Shown: in pieces, positions 16,633-24,190 of the stretch
Layout: every line of letters begins with the position of its first letter
How positions within the stretch are numbered: position 1 is the first letter of the stretch
NCBI GenBank assembly: GCA_023450335.1
Contig: JAEXHA010000122.1
Coordinates: 1 to 34,935, forward strand
Origin: Actinomycetes bacterium
Lineage (GTDB): Bacteria; Actinomycetota; Actinomycetes; Actinomycetales; Microbacteriaceae
Length of the DNA stretch: 34,935 nt
Reading direction: 5' to 3'
Position numbers and translations under genes: made by a program
Notes under the pieces: model-generated
The model's database searches: none
What the model was told of the DNA's origin: nothing
Seen by the model: the letters and a program-made list of their open reading frames with translations, nothing else

Positions 16633-17015
16633 CGTACCCCATCGACATCGGAGCTTGGGCCGACTTCCCCGACCGCCAGCTCACCCGCATCGAAATCGGC
16701 GGTGCCGAGATCGGCGTGTGTCGCTGGGGGGAGCAGATCTACGCGTTCCGTGATGCCTGCCCACACGAAGGTGCCTCCTTGTGCAGCGGGTTCCTGCAGA
16801 AGAACCTCAGCGCAGCGGTCGTCGATGCCAAGGACGGCGATGTCGTGCTCGAGGTCGATGAAGACAGACCCGTCGTACTCTGCCCGTGGCACCGCTGGGA
16901 GTTCCAGCTGACGGACGGACGGGCAGCGTGGCCGGGGTTTCGGATGCGCGTGTACGACGTGGCGCGCGATGGCGACCGCGTCGTCCTCAACGTGGGAAGG
17001 AAGGATCAGTCATGA
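16629..17015 (+). CDS. Small Rieske 2Fe-2S protein
   Basis: A 128-residue protein consisting of a single Rieske domain. The cluster ligands are Cys44 and His46 (CPHEG) and Cys85 and His88 (CPWH, followed by RWEFQL). The two motifs are separated by 38 residues instead of the 15-17 usual in oxygenase-type ferredoxins, because of a Val/Asp-rich insert (about 60-82). No catalytic mononuclear-iron domain follows, so it is an electron carrier or redox subunit, not an oxygenase. It overlaps both flanking amidohydrolase genes by ATGA, which suggests the three products are made in fixed ratio and may form a complex. Confidence 0.9.
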   Translation: MTYPIDIGAWADFPDRQLTRIEIGGAEIGVCRWGEQIYAFRDACPHEGASLCSGFLQKNLSAAVVDAKDGDVVLEVDEDRPVVLCPWHRWEFQLTDGRAAWPGFRMRVYDVARDGDRVVLNVGRKDQS

Positions 17016-18268
17016 GCGAGAACGTCATCTACGACGGGCCGGTGATCGACGCCACCGTGCACCACCACTGGGCGTCTCAGCTCGAGGTCACCGACTTCAT
17101 GTCGGCCGGCTGGCGCGAGCATCTCGGCGTACCCGGCACGCTTCCAGGCGGTGCCGGCGCGATGCACATCCTGCCTGCAACGGGCTATCGGCGACCCGGT
17201 GGCGACTACATCGAGGGATCCGCCGAGGCGCCTGCGCCGGCGGCCTCGGATCCCGCCCGAACGGTCTCGCAGGTGTTCGCCGGCGGTCGGGTCGAGCGTG
17301 CGATCCTGTCCTACGACCGCGGCATGTTCATCCCGAGCGTGCCGAACACGTATCGCGCCGAAGCGCTGGCCCAAGCGATGAACGATTGGACGATTCAGCG
17401 CTGGTTCCCGGAGGATCCGCGCCTCTACGGCCTGGTCATCGTGGCCAACCAGACACCGCTCGCGGCGGCCGAGGAGATCCGCCGCGCGGGAGCGCACGAG
17501 CGGATGGTCGGGGTCCTAATGGCGGCGAACGGGTTGGGGAAGCCATTCGGCCATCCTGCCTATCACCCGATCTACGCCGCTGCCGCGGAACTCGATCTCA
17601 CGATCGTCCTCCACAGCGGTGGTGACCAACCCTCGGACACTCTCAGCCATCCGACGGCGGGAGGTCTGCCCGCGACCTATGCCGAGACGGCCCTGCTGGA
17701 GTACAGCCCGATCATGACCCATGTGCAGAGTCTCATCGTGCAGGGCGTGTTCGAAAAGTTCCCCTCCCTCCGTGTCTACGTGGCCGGTGCCGGGGCGGCG
17801 TGGATTCCCGGCCTGTTCTTCCGACTCGACGTGAACTGGCGCGGCCTGCGCCGGGAGGTGCCGTGGGTGCGGCGGCCGCCCAGCGAGTATCTCAGGGAAA
17901 GCTTTCGGGTCTCGACATGGCCATTCGACCGGGCGCCGGGGGAAGACGGTGCCGAGCGGATCGTACGCGGCTTGCGCGCATTCGGCGGCATGGATGACCT
18001 GCTCTGCTTCGCCTCCGGATATCCGGCATGGTCGACCGAGATTGCCGACGAGGTCGCGGGACGGATCCCGCCGGAGTGGCACAGCAAGGTGTTCGACACG
18101 AACGCACGAGAGTGGTTCAGATGGCCCGATCGCCCGCGCCGCGAGATGGTGTCCCCAGAGGTGGCGGTCGGAGCGATGCCTGAGACCGGAGAACTCGTCG
18201 GACCGGCGCGCCGCCAGTATGTGGCCGAGGACGGACGGGAGGTCGAGTGGGTTCCGGCGGGCGATTGA
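17012..18268 (+). CDS. Amidohydrolase-2 paralogue lacking conserved metal-site residues (probable non-catalytic subunit)
   Basis: A 418-residue protein clearly homologous to the 15502 product along most of its length; shared blocks include AMNDW, GKP-GHP-Y-PIY, TAGGLP/SAGGLP, SEYLRE and AFGGMD-LLCF. At the key positions it differs: ATVHHH has Thr15 where the sister has Asp16, Gly259 replaces Glu257, and ASGYPAW has Gly336 and Ala339 for Asp331 and His334. His17 and His201 remain. It also has an insert near residues 40-80 and a 40-residue C-terminal extension. By sequence it should not bind metal normally, so a structural or regulatory partner of the intact paralogue is likely. Confidence 0.87.
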   Translation: MSENVIYDGPVIDATVHHHWASQLEVTDFMSAGWREHLGVPGTLPGGAGAMHILPATGYRRPGGDYIEGSAEAPAPAASDPARTVSQVFAGGRVERAILSYDRGMFIPSVPNTYRAEALAQAMNDWTIQRWFPEDPRLYGLVIVANQTPLAAAEEIRRAGAHERMVGVLMAANGLGKPFGHPAYHPIYAAAAELDLTIVLHSGGDQPSDTLSHPTAGGLPATYAETALLEYSPIMTHVQSLIVQGVFEKFPSLRVYVAGAGAAWIPGLFFRLDVNWRGLRREVPWVRRPPSEYLRESFRVSTWPFDRAPGEDGAERIVRGLRAFGGMDDLLCFASGYPAWSTEIADEVAGRIPPEWHSKVFDTNAREWFRWPDRPRREMVSPEVAVGAMPETGELVGPARRQYVAEDGREVEWVPAGD

Positions 18269-19164
18269 GCGAGCGCTTCGACGCGGAGCAGTGGGACTCC
18301 CTGTCCCGCGCGATCCGCCAGATTGGGCCCGACGTCACGCCTGCCACCATCCGGGCCTCGGGCGATCTCATCGCGCCGCTGCACGGGCGACCGACGGCGG
18401 GCGTGACCGTGCGACGCGACGAGCCGTACGGCCCCCACGAGCGGCACCGCCTCGACGTCTTCCTGCCTCAGGACCGGTACTCGAACGGTGTGGCGATCTT
18501 CGTGCACGGCGGTGCGTTCGTCGGTGGCTCCAAGCACGCCGAAGGCAGTCCGTACCACGACAACATCGGCAGTTGGTGCGCGTCGACCGGCCGCGCGGCC
18601 GTGACAATGAACTACCGGCTGGCGCCCGAGGCGCCGTGGCCCGCCGGCGCCGAAGACATCGACCGGGCGATCGCGTGGTGCCGGGGAAACCTCGACGGGG
18701 CGACCGGGCCGGTACACCTCGCTGGCACCTCGTCGGGCGCGGTGCACGTGGCCACATACCTGACGGGCGGTCCCGGTTGGCGGCGGAGCTCGCCGCTCCC
18801 CGCGTCCGCCGCGTTCTTCTCCGGAGTCTACGATCTGCGCGCTTTCGGCACCGACCGGATTGCCCCGTACTTCGGTGACGCCCCGTCGTTCCTCGCCGGT
18901 GAGACCATCGCACAAGCGCTCGTCGCAGTGCCGGTGCCGATGCTCTTCGTCGTCGGCGAGTGGGACACCCCGGAGGCGAATGCGCAGTTCGCGCACGCGG
19001 TCGCCGCCTTCGCCGCGGCAGGCCACCCGCTCCCTCACCTCGTGCGTGCCCGCGCCGCCAATCACTTCACCGTGGTGAATGCGATCGGCACGCCGGCCGA
19101 CGAGGTCGGTCCCGCATGGGCGCTCCTGATGGAGGGCGCCGAGACGCGGATACCGCCCCGGTGA
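18247..19164 (+). CDS. Alpha/beta-hydrolase, carboxylesterase / kynurenine-formamidase-like
   Basis: A 305-residue hydrolase. The oxyanion motif HGGAF begins at 87, the nucleophile elbow is GTSSG with Ser162, the acid is probably Asp in GEWDTPEAN and the His lies in ANHFTVV near residue 275. The NYRLAPEAPWPAGAEDIDRAIAW block is typical of the HSL/BD-FAE esterase group that also includes kynurenine formamidase. A GTG start at 18247 is chosen for GGGAGG at 18237-18242; a TTG at 18265 is an alternative. It overlaps the preceding gene and is the last gene of the operon, before the hairpin at 19186. It probably splits an ester or amide of the imported compound. Confidence 0.87.
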   Translation: MGSGGRLSERFDAEQWDSLSRAIRQIGPDVTPATIRASGDLIAPLHGRPTAGVTVRRDEPYGPHERHRLDVFLPQDRYSNGVAIFVHGGAFVGGSKHAEGSPYHDNIGSWCASTGRAAVTMNYRLAPEAPWPAGAEDIDRAIAWCRGNLDGATGPVHLAGTSSGAVHVATYLTGGPGWRRSSPLPASAAFFSGVYDLRAFGTDRIAPYFGDAPSFLAGETIAQALVAVPVPMLFVVGEWDTPEANAQFAHAVAAFAAAGHPLPHLVRARAANHFTVVNAIGTPADEVGPAWALLMEGAETRIPPR

Positions 19165-19185
19165 ACCGCGCTCGCGCGGAATGTG

Positions 19186-19220
19186 AATGGGATGCCAGCG
19201 CTGAGCGCCGGCATCCCATT
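19186..19220. terminator. Strong bidirectional terminator hairpin
   Basis: AATGGGATGCC (19186-19196) and GGCATCCCATT (19210-19220) form a perfect 11-bp stem around a 13-nt loop. It lies between the convergent ends of the catabolic operon and nrdF. There is no T-run, as often in high-GC actinobacteria. Confidence 0.75.
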
Positions 19221-19239
19221 CGCGTCGATCGGACTCGCG

Positions 19240-20220
19240 TCAGAAGTCCCAGTCGTCGTCTTCGGTGGCCACGGCCTTGCCGATGACGTACGAGGAGCCC
19301 GACCCGCTGAAGAAGTCGTGGTTCTCGTCCGCGTTCGGCGAGAGCGCCGACAGGATGGCCGGGTTCACGTTCGTCACGGTCGCCGGGAACATCGCCTCAT
19401 AGCCGAGGTTCATGAGTGCCTTGTTGGCGTTGTAGTGCAGGAACTTCTTGACGTCTTCGGTCAGGCCGATGCCGTCGTAGAGGTCCTGGGTGTACTGCAC
19501 CTCGTTGTCGTACAGCTCGTACAGCAGGGTGAACGTGTAGTCCTTGAGCTCGTCGCGCTCCGCCTGGGTGAGCTGCTCGAGACCCTTCTGGTACTTGTAC
19601 CCGATGTAGTAGCCGTGCACGGCCTCGTCGCGGATGATGAGGCGGATGATGTCGGCCGTGTTGGTGAGCTTCGCCTTGGACGACCAGTGCAGCGGCAGGT
19701 AGAAGCCGGAGTAGAACAGGAACGACTCGAGCAGGGTCGAGGCGACCTTGCGCTTGAGGGGCTCGTCGCCACGGTAGTAGTCCATGACGATGTGCGCCTT
19801 GCGCTGCAAGTTCTGGTTCTCGACGGACCAGCGGAACGCGTCATCGATCTCGGGCGTCGAGCAGAGCGTCGAGAAGATCGACGAGTAGCTCTTGGCGTGC
19901 ACCGCCTCCATGAACGCGATGTTCGTGTACACGGCTTCTTCGTGCGGGGTGATCGCGTCGGGGATGAGCGAGACGGCGCCGACGGTGCCCTGGATGGTGT
20001 CCAGCAGGGTGAGCCCGGTGAACACCCGCATCGTGGCGGTCTGCTCTTCGGGGGTCAGCGTCGCCCACGACTGGACGTCGTTGGACAGCGGCACCTTCTC
20101 GGGCAGCCAGAAGTTGTTCACCAGGCGGTTCCAGACCTCGAGGTCCTTGTCGTCCTGGATGCGGTTCCAGTTGATCGCCTGGACGTCGTCGATCAGCTTG
20201 AGGGGTTCGTGCGGGGTCAT
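19240..20220 (-). CDS. nrdF: Class Ib ribonucleoside-diphosphate reductase, small subunit
   Basis: A 326-residue ferritin-like protein that carries the dimanganese- or diiron-tyrosyl radical. Metal-ligand motifs are LLDTIQ, EEAVYTNIAFMEAVH, LESFLFYSGF and RDEAVHGYYIG, and the radical Tyr is the one in KSYSSIF. The C-terminal tail EDDDWDF is the segment that docks into the large subunit. Start ATG 20220 is preceded by GAAGAAGGACAGCA, which is at the same time the 3' coding end of the homing endonuclease gene; the two genes overlap by ATGA. In typical operons nrdF follows nrdE directly. Confidence 0.96.
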   Translation of the reverse strand: MTPHEPLKLIDDVQAINWNRIQDDKDLEVWNRLVNNFWLPEKVPLSNDVQSWATLTPEEQTATMRVFTGLTLLDTIQGTVGAVSLIPDAITPHEEAVYTNIAFMEAVHAKSYSSIFSTLCSTPEIDDAFRWSVENQNLQRKAHIVMDYYRGDEPLKRKVASTLLESFLFYSGFYLPLHWSSKAKLTNTADIIRLIIRDEAVHGYYIGYKYQKGLEQLTQAERDELKDYTFTLLYELYDNEVQYTQDLYDGIGLTEDVKKFLHYNANKALMNLGYEAMFPATVTNVNPAILSALSPNADENHDFFSGSGSSYVIGKAVATEDDDWDF

Positions 20221-21029
20221 TGCTGTCCTTCTTCCTGCGCCAGGTTCCGAAGATCGTCCTGGCAATGGCGGCATGTGTCTTTGAACACGCCCTTGTTCGT
20301 GTGGTGTCTGGTGTGCGCGCTGCGCACGCTCGATGGTTGTGGCCTGCCCTTGCGGACGGCCGACATCTTCGCCCGGGTCTCGGCGCTCGCCGACTTCCCG
20401 AAGTTCGGGTTCAGCTCGCCGCGCCGCGACTCGGACAGTCGCTCCCGCGCCTCCGCTGACATCGTGTGCCCGAACGACGGATGCTCCGCCCCGAACTTCC
20501 CATAATTCGGGTTCGCTTCCCCGGTGTTCGTGCCCTTGCGCTCATGCGACCACCGGGCCTTCTGCTCGTCGGAGTGCTGCCGACCCCACATGCCGTTGTC
20601 GGGCCCGGCGAGCGATACCCCTTTGCGGCCGGTGTTCCGGATCCGGGCCGCTTCGCGCATTTCCGGTGTCCACACCTGTCCCGTGGGACCGAGCCCGCCG
20701 TCAGTCAGGTTGAGCAGCCGGTGACCCTCCTTGCGGAGTTTCGCGATCCAGCGTTGCTCGGCGTATCCGAGGTCTTCGAGATCGTCACTCATCACCAGTT
20801 CCAGTGACTCGAAGTGCACGCGCTCGGGGTTCGGATACTTCCTCAGCCAGTCCGCGAACGGCGTCTTCTGCCCGCGGGCGGCCGCCGCGAAGTGCTGGTT
20901 CTTGCGGGCGATCACGGTCTTGGTCGTCAAGCCGATGTACCGGAACTCATCGGACCCATCCGCTCGTGCACCGTAGATCACCCCGGCGAACGGCCAGTTC
21001 TTCGACCGGTGCGCCCTCACATCGCTCAT
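20217..21029 (-). CDS. GIY-YIG homing endonuclease with NUMOD3 repeats, inserted between nrdE and nrdF
   Basis: A 270-residue free-standing endonuclease. The GIY-YIG domain has GVIY (16-19), YIG (31-33), Arg42 and His46 in ARKNQH, and catalytic Glu91 in EQRWIAKL, followed by LLNLTDGG (105-112). All expected catalytic residues are present. Residues 145-228 contain three NUMOD3-type DNA-binding repeats (NGMWGRQHSDEQKARW, NPNYGKF...HTMSAEARERLS, NPNFGKSASAETRAKMS). The tail has a Cys253-x-x-Cys256 pair and ends at the nrdF start. It begins 8 nt after the nrdE stop with only a weak ribosome binding site. Such genes spread by cutting alleles that lack them; T-even phages carry a comparable MobE gene between nrdA and nrdB. 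It is not a normal RNR component. Confidence 0.93.
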   Translation of the reverse strand: MSDVRAHRSKNWPFAGVIYGARADGSDEFRYIGLTTKTVIARKNQHFAAAARGQKTPFADWLRKYPNPERVHFESLELVMSDDLEDLGYAEQRWIAKLRKEGHRLLNLTDGGLGPTGQVWTPEMREAARIRNTGRKGVSLAGPDNGMWGRQHSDEQKARWSHERKGTNTGEANPNYGKFGAEHPSFGHTMSAEARERLSESRRGELNPNFGKSASAETRAKMSAVRKGRPQPSSVRSAHTRHHTNKGVFKDTCRHCQDDLRNLAQEEGQQ

Positions 21030-21037
21030 CGCTCACA

Positions 21038-23194
21038 TCACAAGGTGCACGACACGCAGGTGTCGAGTTCCGTGCCTTCGAGCGCCATCTGCCGCAGGCG
21101 GATGTAGTAGATCGTCTTGATGCCCTTGCGCCAGGCGTAGATCTGGGCACGGTTGATGTCGCGGGTGGTGGCGGTGTCCTTGAAGAACAGCGTCAGCGAC
21201 AGGCCCTGGTCGACGTGCTGGGTCGCGGCGGCGTAGGTGTCGATGACCTTCTCGTAGCCGATCTCGTACGCGTCCTGGTAGTACTCCAGGTTGTCGTTGG
21301 TCATGAACGGCGCCGGGTAGTAGACGCGGCCGATCTTGCCTTCCTTGCGGATCTCGACCTTCGAGGCGATCGGGTGGATCGAGCTGGTCGAGTTGTTGAT
21401 GTACGAGATCGAGCCGGTCGGCGGCACCGCCTGCAGGTTCTGGTTGTAGATGCCGTGCTTCTGGATCGACTCCTTCAACTCGATCCAGTCGGCCTGCGTC
21501 GGGATGTGCTTGCCGGCGAACAGCTCCTTGACCTTCTCGGTCTCGGGAACCCACGCACGATCGATGTACTTGTCGAAGAACTCCCCCGACGCGTACTTCG
21601 AGTCCTCGAACCCGTCGAAGGCGACGCCGCGCTCGATCGACAGCAGGTTCGATGCGCGCAGCGCGTGGAACAGCACCGTGTAGAAATAGATGTTCGTGAA
21701 GTCCAGGCCCTCTTCGGAGCCGTAGTGCACGTGCTCGCGGGCGAGGTACCCGTGCAGGTTCATCTGGCCGAGGCCGATGGCGTGCGAGCGGTCGTTGCCC
21801 ACCTCGATCGAGCGGACCGACGAGATGTGGCTCTGGTTGCTGACGGCGGTCAGGCCCCGGATGGCCGTCTCGACCGTCTTGCCCAGGTCATCGGCATCCA
21901 TCGCCAGCGCGATGTTCATCGAGCCCAGGTTGCACGAGATGTCCTTGCCGATCTGGTCGTACGAGAGGTCTTCGTTGTACGTGGTCGGCGTGTTCACCTG
22001 CAGGATCTCACTGCACAGGTTGGACATGTTGATGCGGCCCTTGATCGGGTTCGCCGCGTTGACCGTGTCCTCGAACATGATGTACGGGTAGCCCGACTCG
22101 AACTGGATCTCGGCGATGGTCTGGAAGAACTCGCGCGCCTTGATCTTGGTCTTCTTGATGCGGGCGTCGTCGACCATCTCGCGGTACTTCTCGGTGACGG
22201 AGATGTCACCGAAGGGCACCCCGTAGACGCGCTCGACGTCGTAGGGCGAGAACAGGTACATGTCCTCGTCGTTCTTGGCCAGCTCGAACGTGATGTCGGG
22301 CACCACCACACCCAGCGACAGCGTCTTGATGCGGATCTTCTCGTCGGCGTTCTCACGCTTGGTGTCGAGGAAGCGCATGATGTCGGGGTGGTGCGCGTTG
22401 AGGTACACCGCGCCCGCGCCCTGCCGGGCACCGAGCTGGTTCGCGTAGCTGAAGCTGTCTTCGAGCAGCTTCATGACGGGGATGATGCCGCTGGACTGGT
22501 TCTCGATCTGCTTGATCGGCGCACCCGACTCGCGGATGTTCGACAGCAGCAGCGCGACGCCGCCACCGCGCTTGGACAGCTGCAGCGACGAGTTGATGCC
22601 GCGCGAGATCGACTCCATGTTGTCTTCGATGCGCAGCAGGAAGCAGCTGACGAGCTCGCCGCGCTGCGCCTTGCCGGCGTTGAGGAAGGTCGGGGTGGCC
22701 GGCTGGAAGCGGCCGGAGATGATCTCCTCGACCAGGTCGATCGCCACCTGCTCGTCACCGTCGGCCAGTCCGAGCGCGGTCATCACGACGCGGTCTTCGA
22801 AGCGTTCGAGGTACCGCTTGCCGTCGAACGTCTTCAGCGTGTAGCTCGTGTAGTACTTGAACGCGCCGAGGAAGGTCTCGAAGCGGAACTTCTTGCTGTA
22901 CGCGAGGTCGTTGAGCTTCTGGATGAACTCGTCCGAGTACTTGGCCAGCAGCGCGCCGTCGTAGTACTCCTTCTCGACGAGGTAGTCCAGCCGCTCCTTG
23001 AGCGAGTGGAAGAACACCGTGTTCTGGTTCACGTGCTGCAGGAAGTACTCCCGCGCGGCACGCTTGTCGGCGTCGAACTGGATCTTGCCGTCCGCGCCGT
23101 AGAGGTTGAGCATCGCGTTGAGGGCGTGATAATCGAGCCCCTCGAACCGCGCGTCAGTCTTGAAGGTCGTCTCGGTCACTGCAGCTTCCACCAT
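21038..23194 (-). CDS. nrdE: Class Ib ribonucleoside-diphosphate reductase, large catalytic subunit
   Basis: A 718-residue enzyme that reduces ribonucleoside diphosphates. Landmarks are the start FKTDARFEGLDYHALNAMLNLYG, substrate-site FQPATPTFLNAGKAQRGELVSCFLL, SKRGGGVALLLSNIR, the active-site block NLCSEILQ with SCNLGSMNIAL, and the redox-active C-terminal DTCVSCTL that is reduced by NrdH. Length fits class Ib. It has no intein or intron: the reading frame is continuous. Start ATG 23194 overlaps nrdI by 19 nt; a GTG at 23179 overlapping the nrdI stop (GTGA, with GGAAG upstream) is an equally plausible start giving a product 5 residues shorter. Confidence 0.96.
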   Translation of the reverse strand: MVEAAVTETTFKTDARFEGLDYHALNAMLNLYGADGKIQFDADKRAAREYFLQHVNQNTVFFHSLKERLDYLVEKEYYDGALLAKYSDEFIQKLNDLAYSKKFRFETFLGAFKYYTSYTLKTFDGKRYLERFEDRVVMTALGLADGDEQVAIDLVEEIISGRFQPATPTFLNAGKAQRGELVSCFLLRIEDNMESISRGINSSLQLSKRGGGVALLLSNIRESGAPIKQIENQSSGIIPVMKLLEDSFSYANQLGARQGAGAVYLNAHHPDIMRFLDTKRENADEKIRIKTLSLGVVVPDITFELAKNDEDMYLFSPYDVERVYGVPFGDISVTEKYREMVDDARIKKTKIKAREFFQTIAEIQFESGYPYIMFEDTVNAANPIKGRINMSNLCSEILQVNTPTTYNEDLSYDQIGKDISCNLGSMNIALAMDADDLGKTVETAIRGLTAVSNQSHISSVRSIEVGNDRSHAIGLGQMNLHGYLAREHVHYGSEEGLDFTNIYFYTVLFHALRASNLLSIERGVAFDGFEDSKYASGEFFDKYIDRAWVPETEKVKELFAGKHIPTQADWIELKESIQKHGIYNQNLQAVPPTGSISYINNSTSSIHPIASKVEIRKEGKIGRVYYPAPFMTNDNLEYYQDAYEIGYEKVIDTYAAATQHVDQGLSLTLFFKDTATTRDINRAQIYAWRKGIKTIYYIRLRQMALEGTELDTCVSCTL

Positions 23195-23613
23195 GATTCC
23201 AATCCGTCGCGCACGCGCGCGACGTCCTCGGCCGTGCCGAATACTTCGAGCCGGTACAAGTACGGCACGTTGCACTTGCGGCTGATGATCTCTCCGGCCA
23301 GGCCATAGGCCTCACCGAAATTCGAGTTTCCCGCGGCGATGACGCCGCGGATGTTGCTCCGGTTGCGCTCGTCGTTGAGGAACCGGATGACTTGCTTGGG
23401 GACCGCGCCCTTCTCATGGTCACGGCCCTGCCCCCCGCCGTAGGTGGGGGTGACGAGCACGAACGGCTCGGTCACCACCAGCGGCGACTCGCGGGCATAC
23501 AGCGGTAGACGGGATGCCGGCATGCCCAGCTTCTCGATGAACCGCGCCGTGTTGCCCGAGACACTCGAGAAGTACACGAGCAGCGGCGCACTGGTCGCCG
23601 TCGCCGCGCTCAT
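23176..23613 (-). CDS. nrdI: NrdI flavodoxin-like RNR maturation protein
   Basis: A 145-residue flavodoxin-like protein. The FMN phosphate loop is SSVSGNTARFIEKL, and the family-specific parts TPTYGGGQG, VIAAGNSNFGEAYGLAGEIIS and NVPYLYRLEVFGT follow. NrdI supplies an oxidant to load the dimanganese-tyrosyl cofactor of NrdF. It lies 4 nt after nrdH and overlaps the start of nrdE. Confidence 0.95.
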   Translation of the reverse strand: MSAATATSAPLLVYFSSVSGNTARFIEKLGMPASRLPLYARESPLVVTEPFVLVTPTYGGGQGRDHEKGAVPKQVIRFLNDERNRSNIRGVIAAGNSNFGEAYGLAGEIISRKCNVPYLYRLEVFGTAEDVARVRDGLESWWKLQ

Positions 23614-23617
23614 GGCA

Positions 23618-23851
23618 CTAGACCAGGCGGGACGCCAGCTCGTCGATCTTGTCGGGACGGAAGCCCGACCAGTGGTCCTCGTCGGTGACGACGACCGGCG
23701 CCTGCAGGTACCCGAGCGACTTCACGTGCTCGAGCGCGGCCGGGTCTTCAGACAGGTCGAGAATCTCGTAGTCGATGCCCTTCGAATCCAGTGCCCGGTA
23801 CGTCGCGTTGCACTGCACGCAGGAAGGCTTGGTGTAGACCGTGATCGCCAT
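23618..23851 (-). CDS. nrdH: Glutaredoxin-like protein NrdH
   Basis: A 77-residue thioredoxin-fold protein with the redox motif CVQC (Cys11 and Cys14) after MAITVYTKPS and the C-terminal WSGFRPDKIDEL typical of NrdH. It is the electron donor for the class Ib reductase and is reduced by thioredoxin reductase. It is the first gene of nrdHIE-(endonuclease)-F. A GAGGGGAG element lies upstream of the ATG but at a long spacing of about 13 nt. Confidence 0.95.
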   Translation of the reverse strand: MAITVYTKPSCVQCNATYRALDSKGIDYEILDLSEDPAALEHVKSLGYLQAPVVVTDEDHWSGFRPDKIDELASRLV

Positions 23852-23912
23852 GATGAACCGGCGTCTCCCCTCAAAGTTCTGTGTGTTCCCGGTGAAGCCC
23901 GACCGGGAGTCC

Positions 23913-23961
23913 AATACTACATATGGGTACCGACATTCGATAGCACCACAAGGGCTAGTAG
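23913..23961. promoter_or_regulatory. Possible NrdR box pair upstream of nrdH
   Basis: ATACTACATATGGGTA (23913-23928) keeps the CwA-t-AT-a-T core of the NrdR consensus. CCACAAGGGCTAGTAG (23946-23961) keeps the outer CAA/TAG dyad. Starts are 33 nt apart, close to but not exactly the usual three helical turns. The match is partial; position before an nrd operon is the main support. Confidence 0.35.
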
Positions 23962-24008
23962 TTACATCCGTGTAGTTTTCTGATCTCTCTCCCCAGGTAC
24001 AACACAAG

Positions 24009-24153
24009 TTGTCCACCATTTCATCCACAGGTCCGCGGTGTGTCGCGATGGGGGAAAAGCGCTGAATCACGCGCCTTTCGACCGTCGCCGGCGAGGCCTT
24101 TCCACAGGTGCGACGATATGGCCCCGTTCCGACATCGATCTGCCTGTGGAAAC
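24009..24153. promoter_or_regulatory. Cluster of DnaA-box-like sites upstream of nrdHIEF
   Basis: TTGTCCACC (24009-24017), TCATCCACA (24021-24029), CTTTCCACA (24098-24106) and, on the other strand, GTTTCCACA (24145-24153) each differ from TTWTNCACA/TTATCCACA by one or two bases. Such words are rare in high-GC DNA. E. coli nrdAB is known to be DnaA-controlled; action here is inference. Confidence 0.4.
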
Positions 24154-24190
24154 TCACTCCGGCGTGTCGTCGGCGTGTCGCGCGCGGAGG

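Noticed and set aside
17012..18268. Second amidohydrolase as a pseudogene
   Set aside because: Frame is intact, start and stop overlap neighbours, and coding character is normal; missing residues are substitutions, not damage.
21038..23194. Intein or group I intron in nrdE, suggested by the neighbouring homing endonuclease
   Set aside because: NrdE reads continuously with family-like length and no insertion; the endonuclease is free-standing.
20804..23308. Long plus-strand open frame opposite nrdE
   Set aside because: Antisense shadow of nrdE, Val/Asp/Arg-rich with no recognisable domain; the minus strand encodes a full NrdE.
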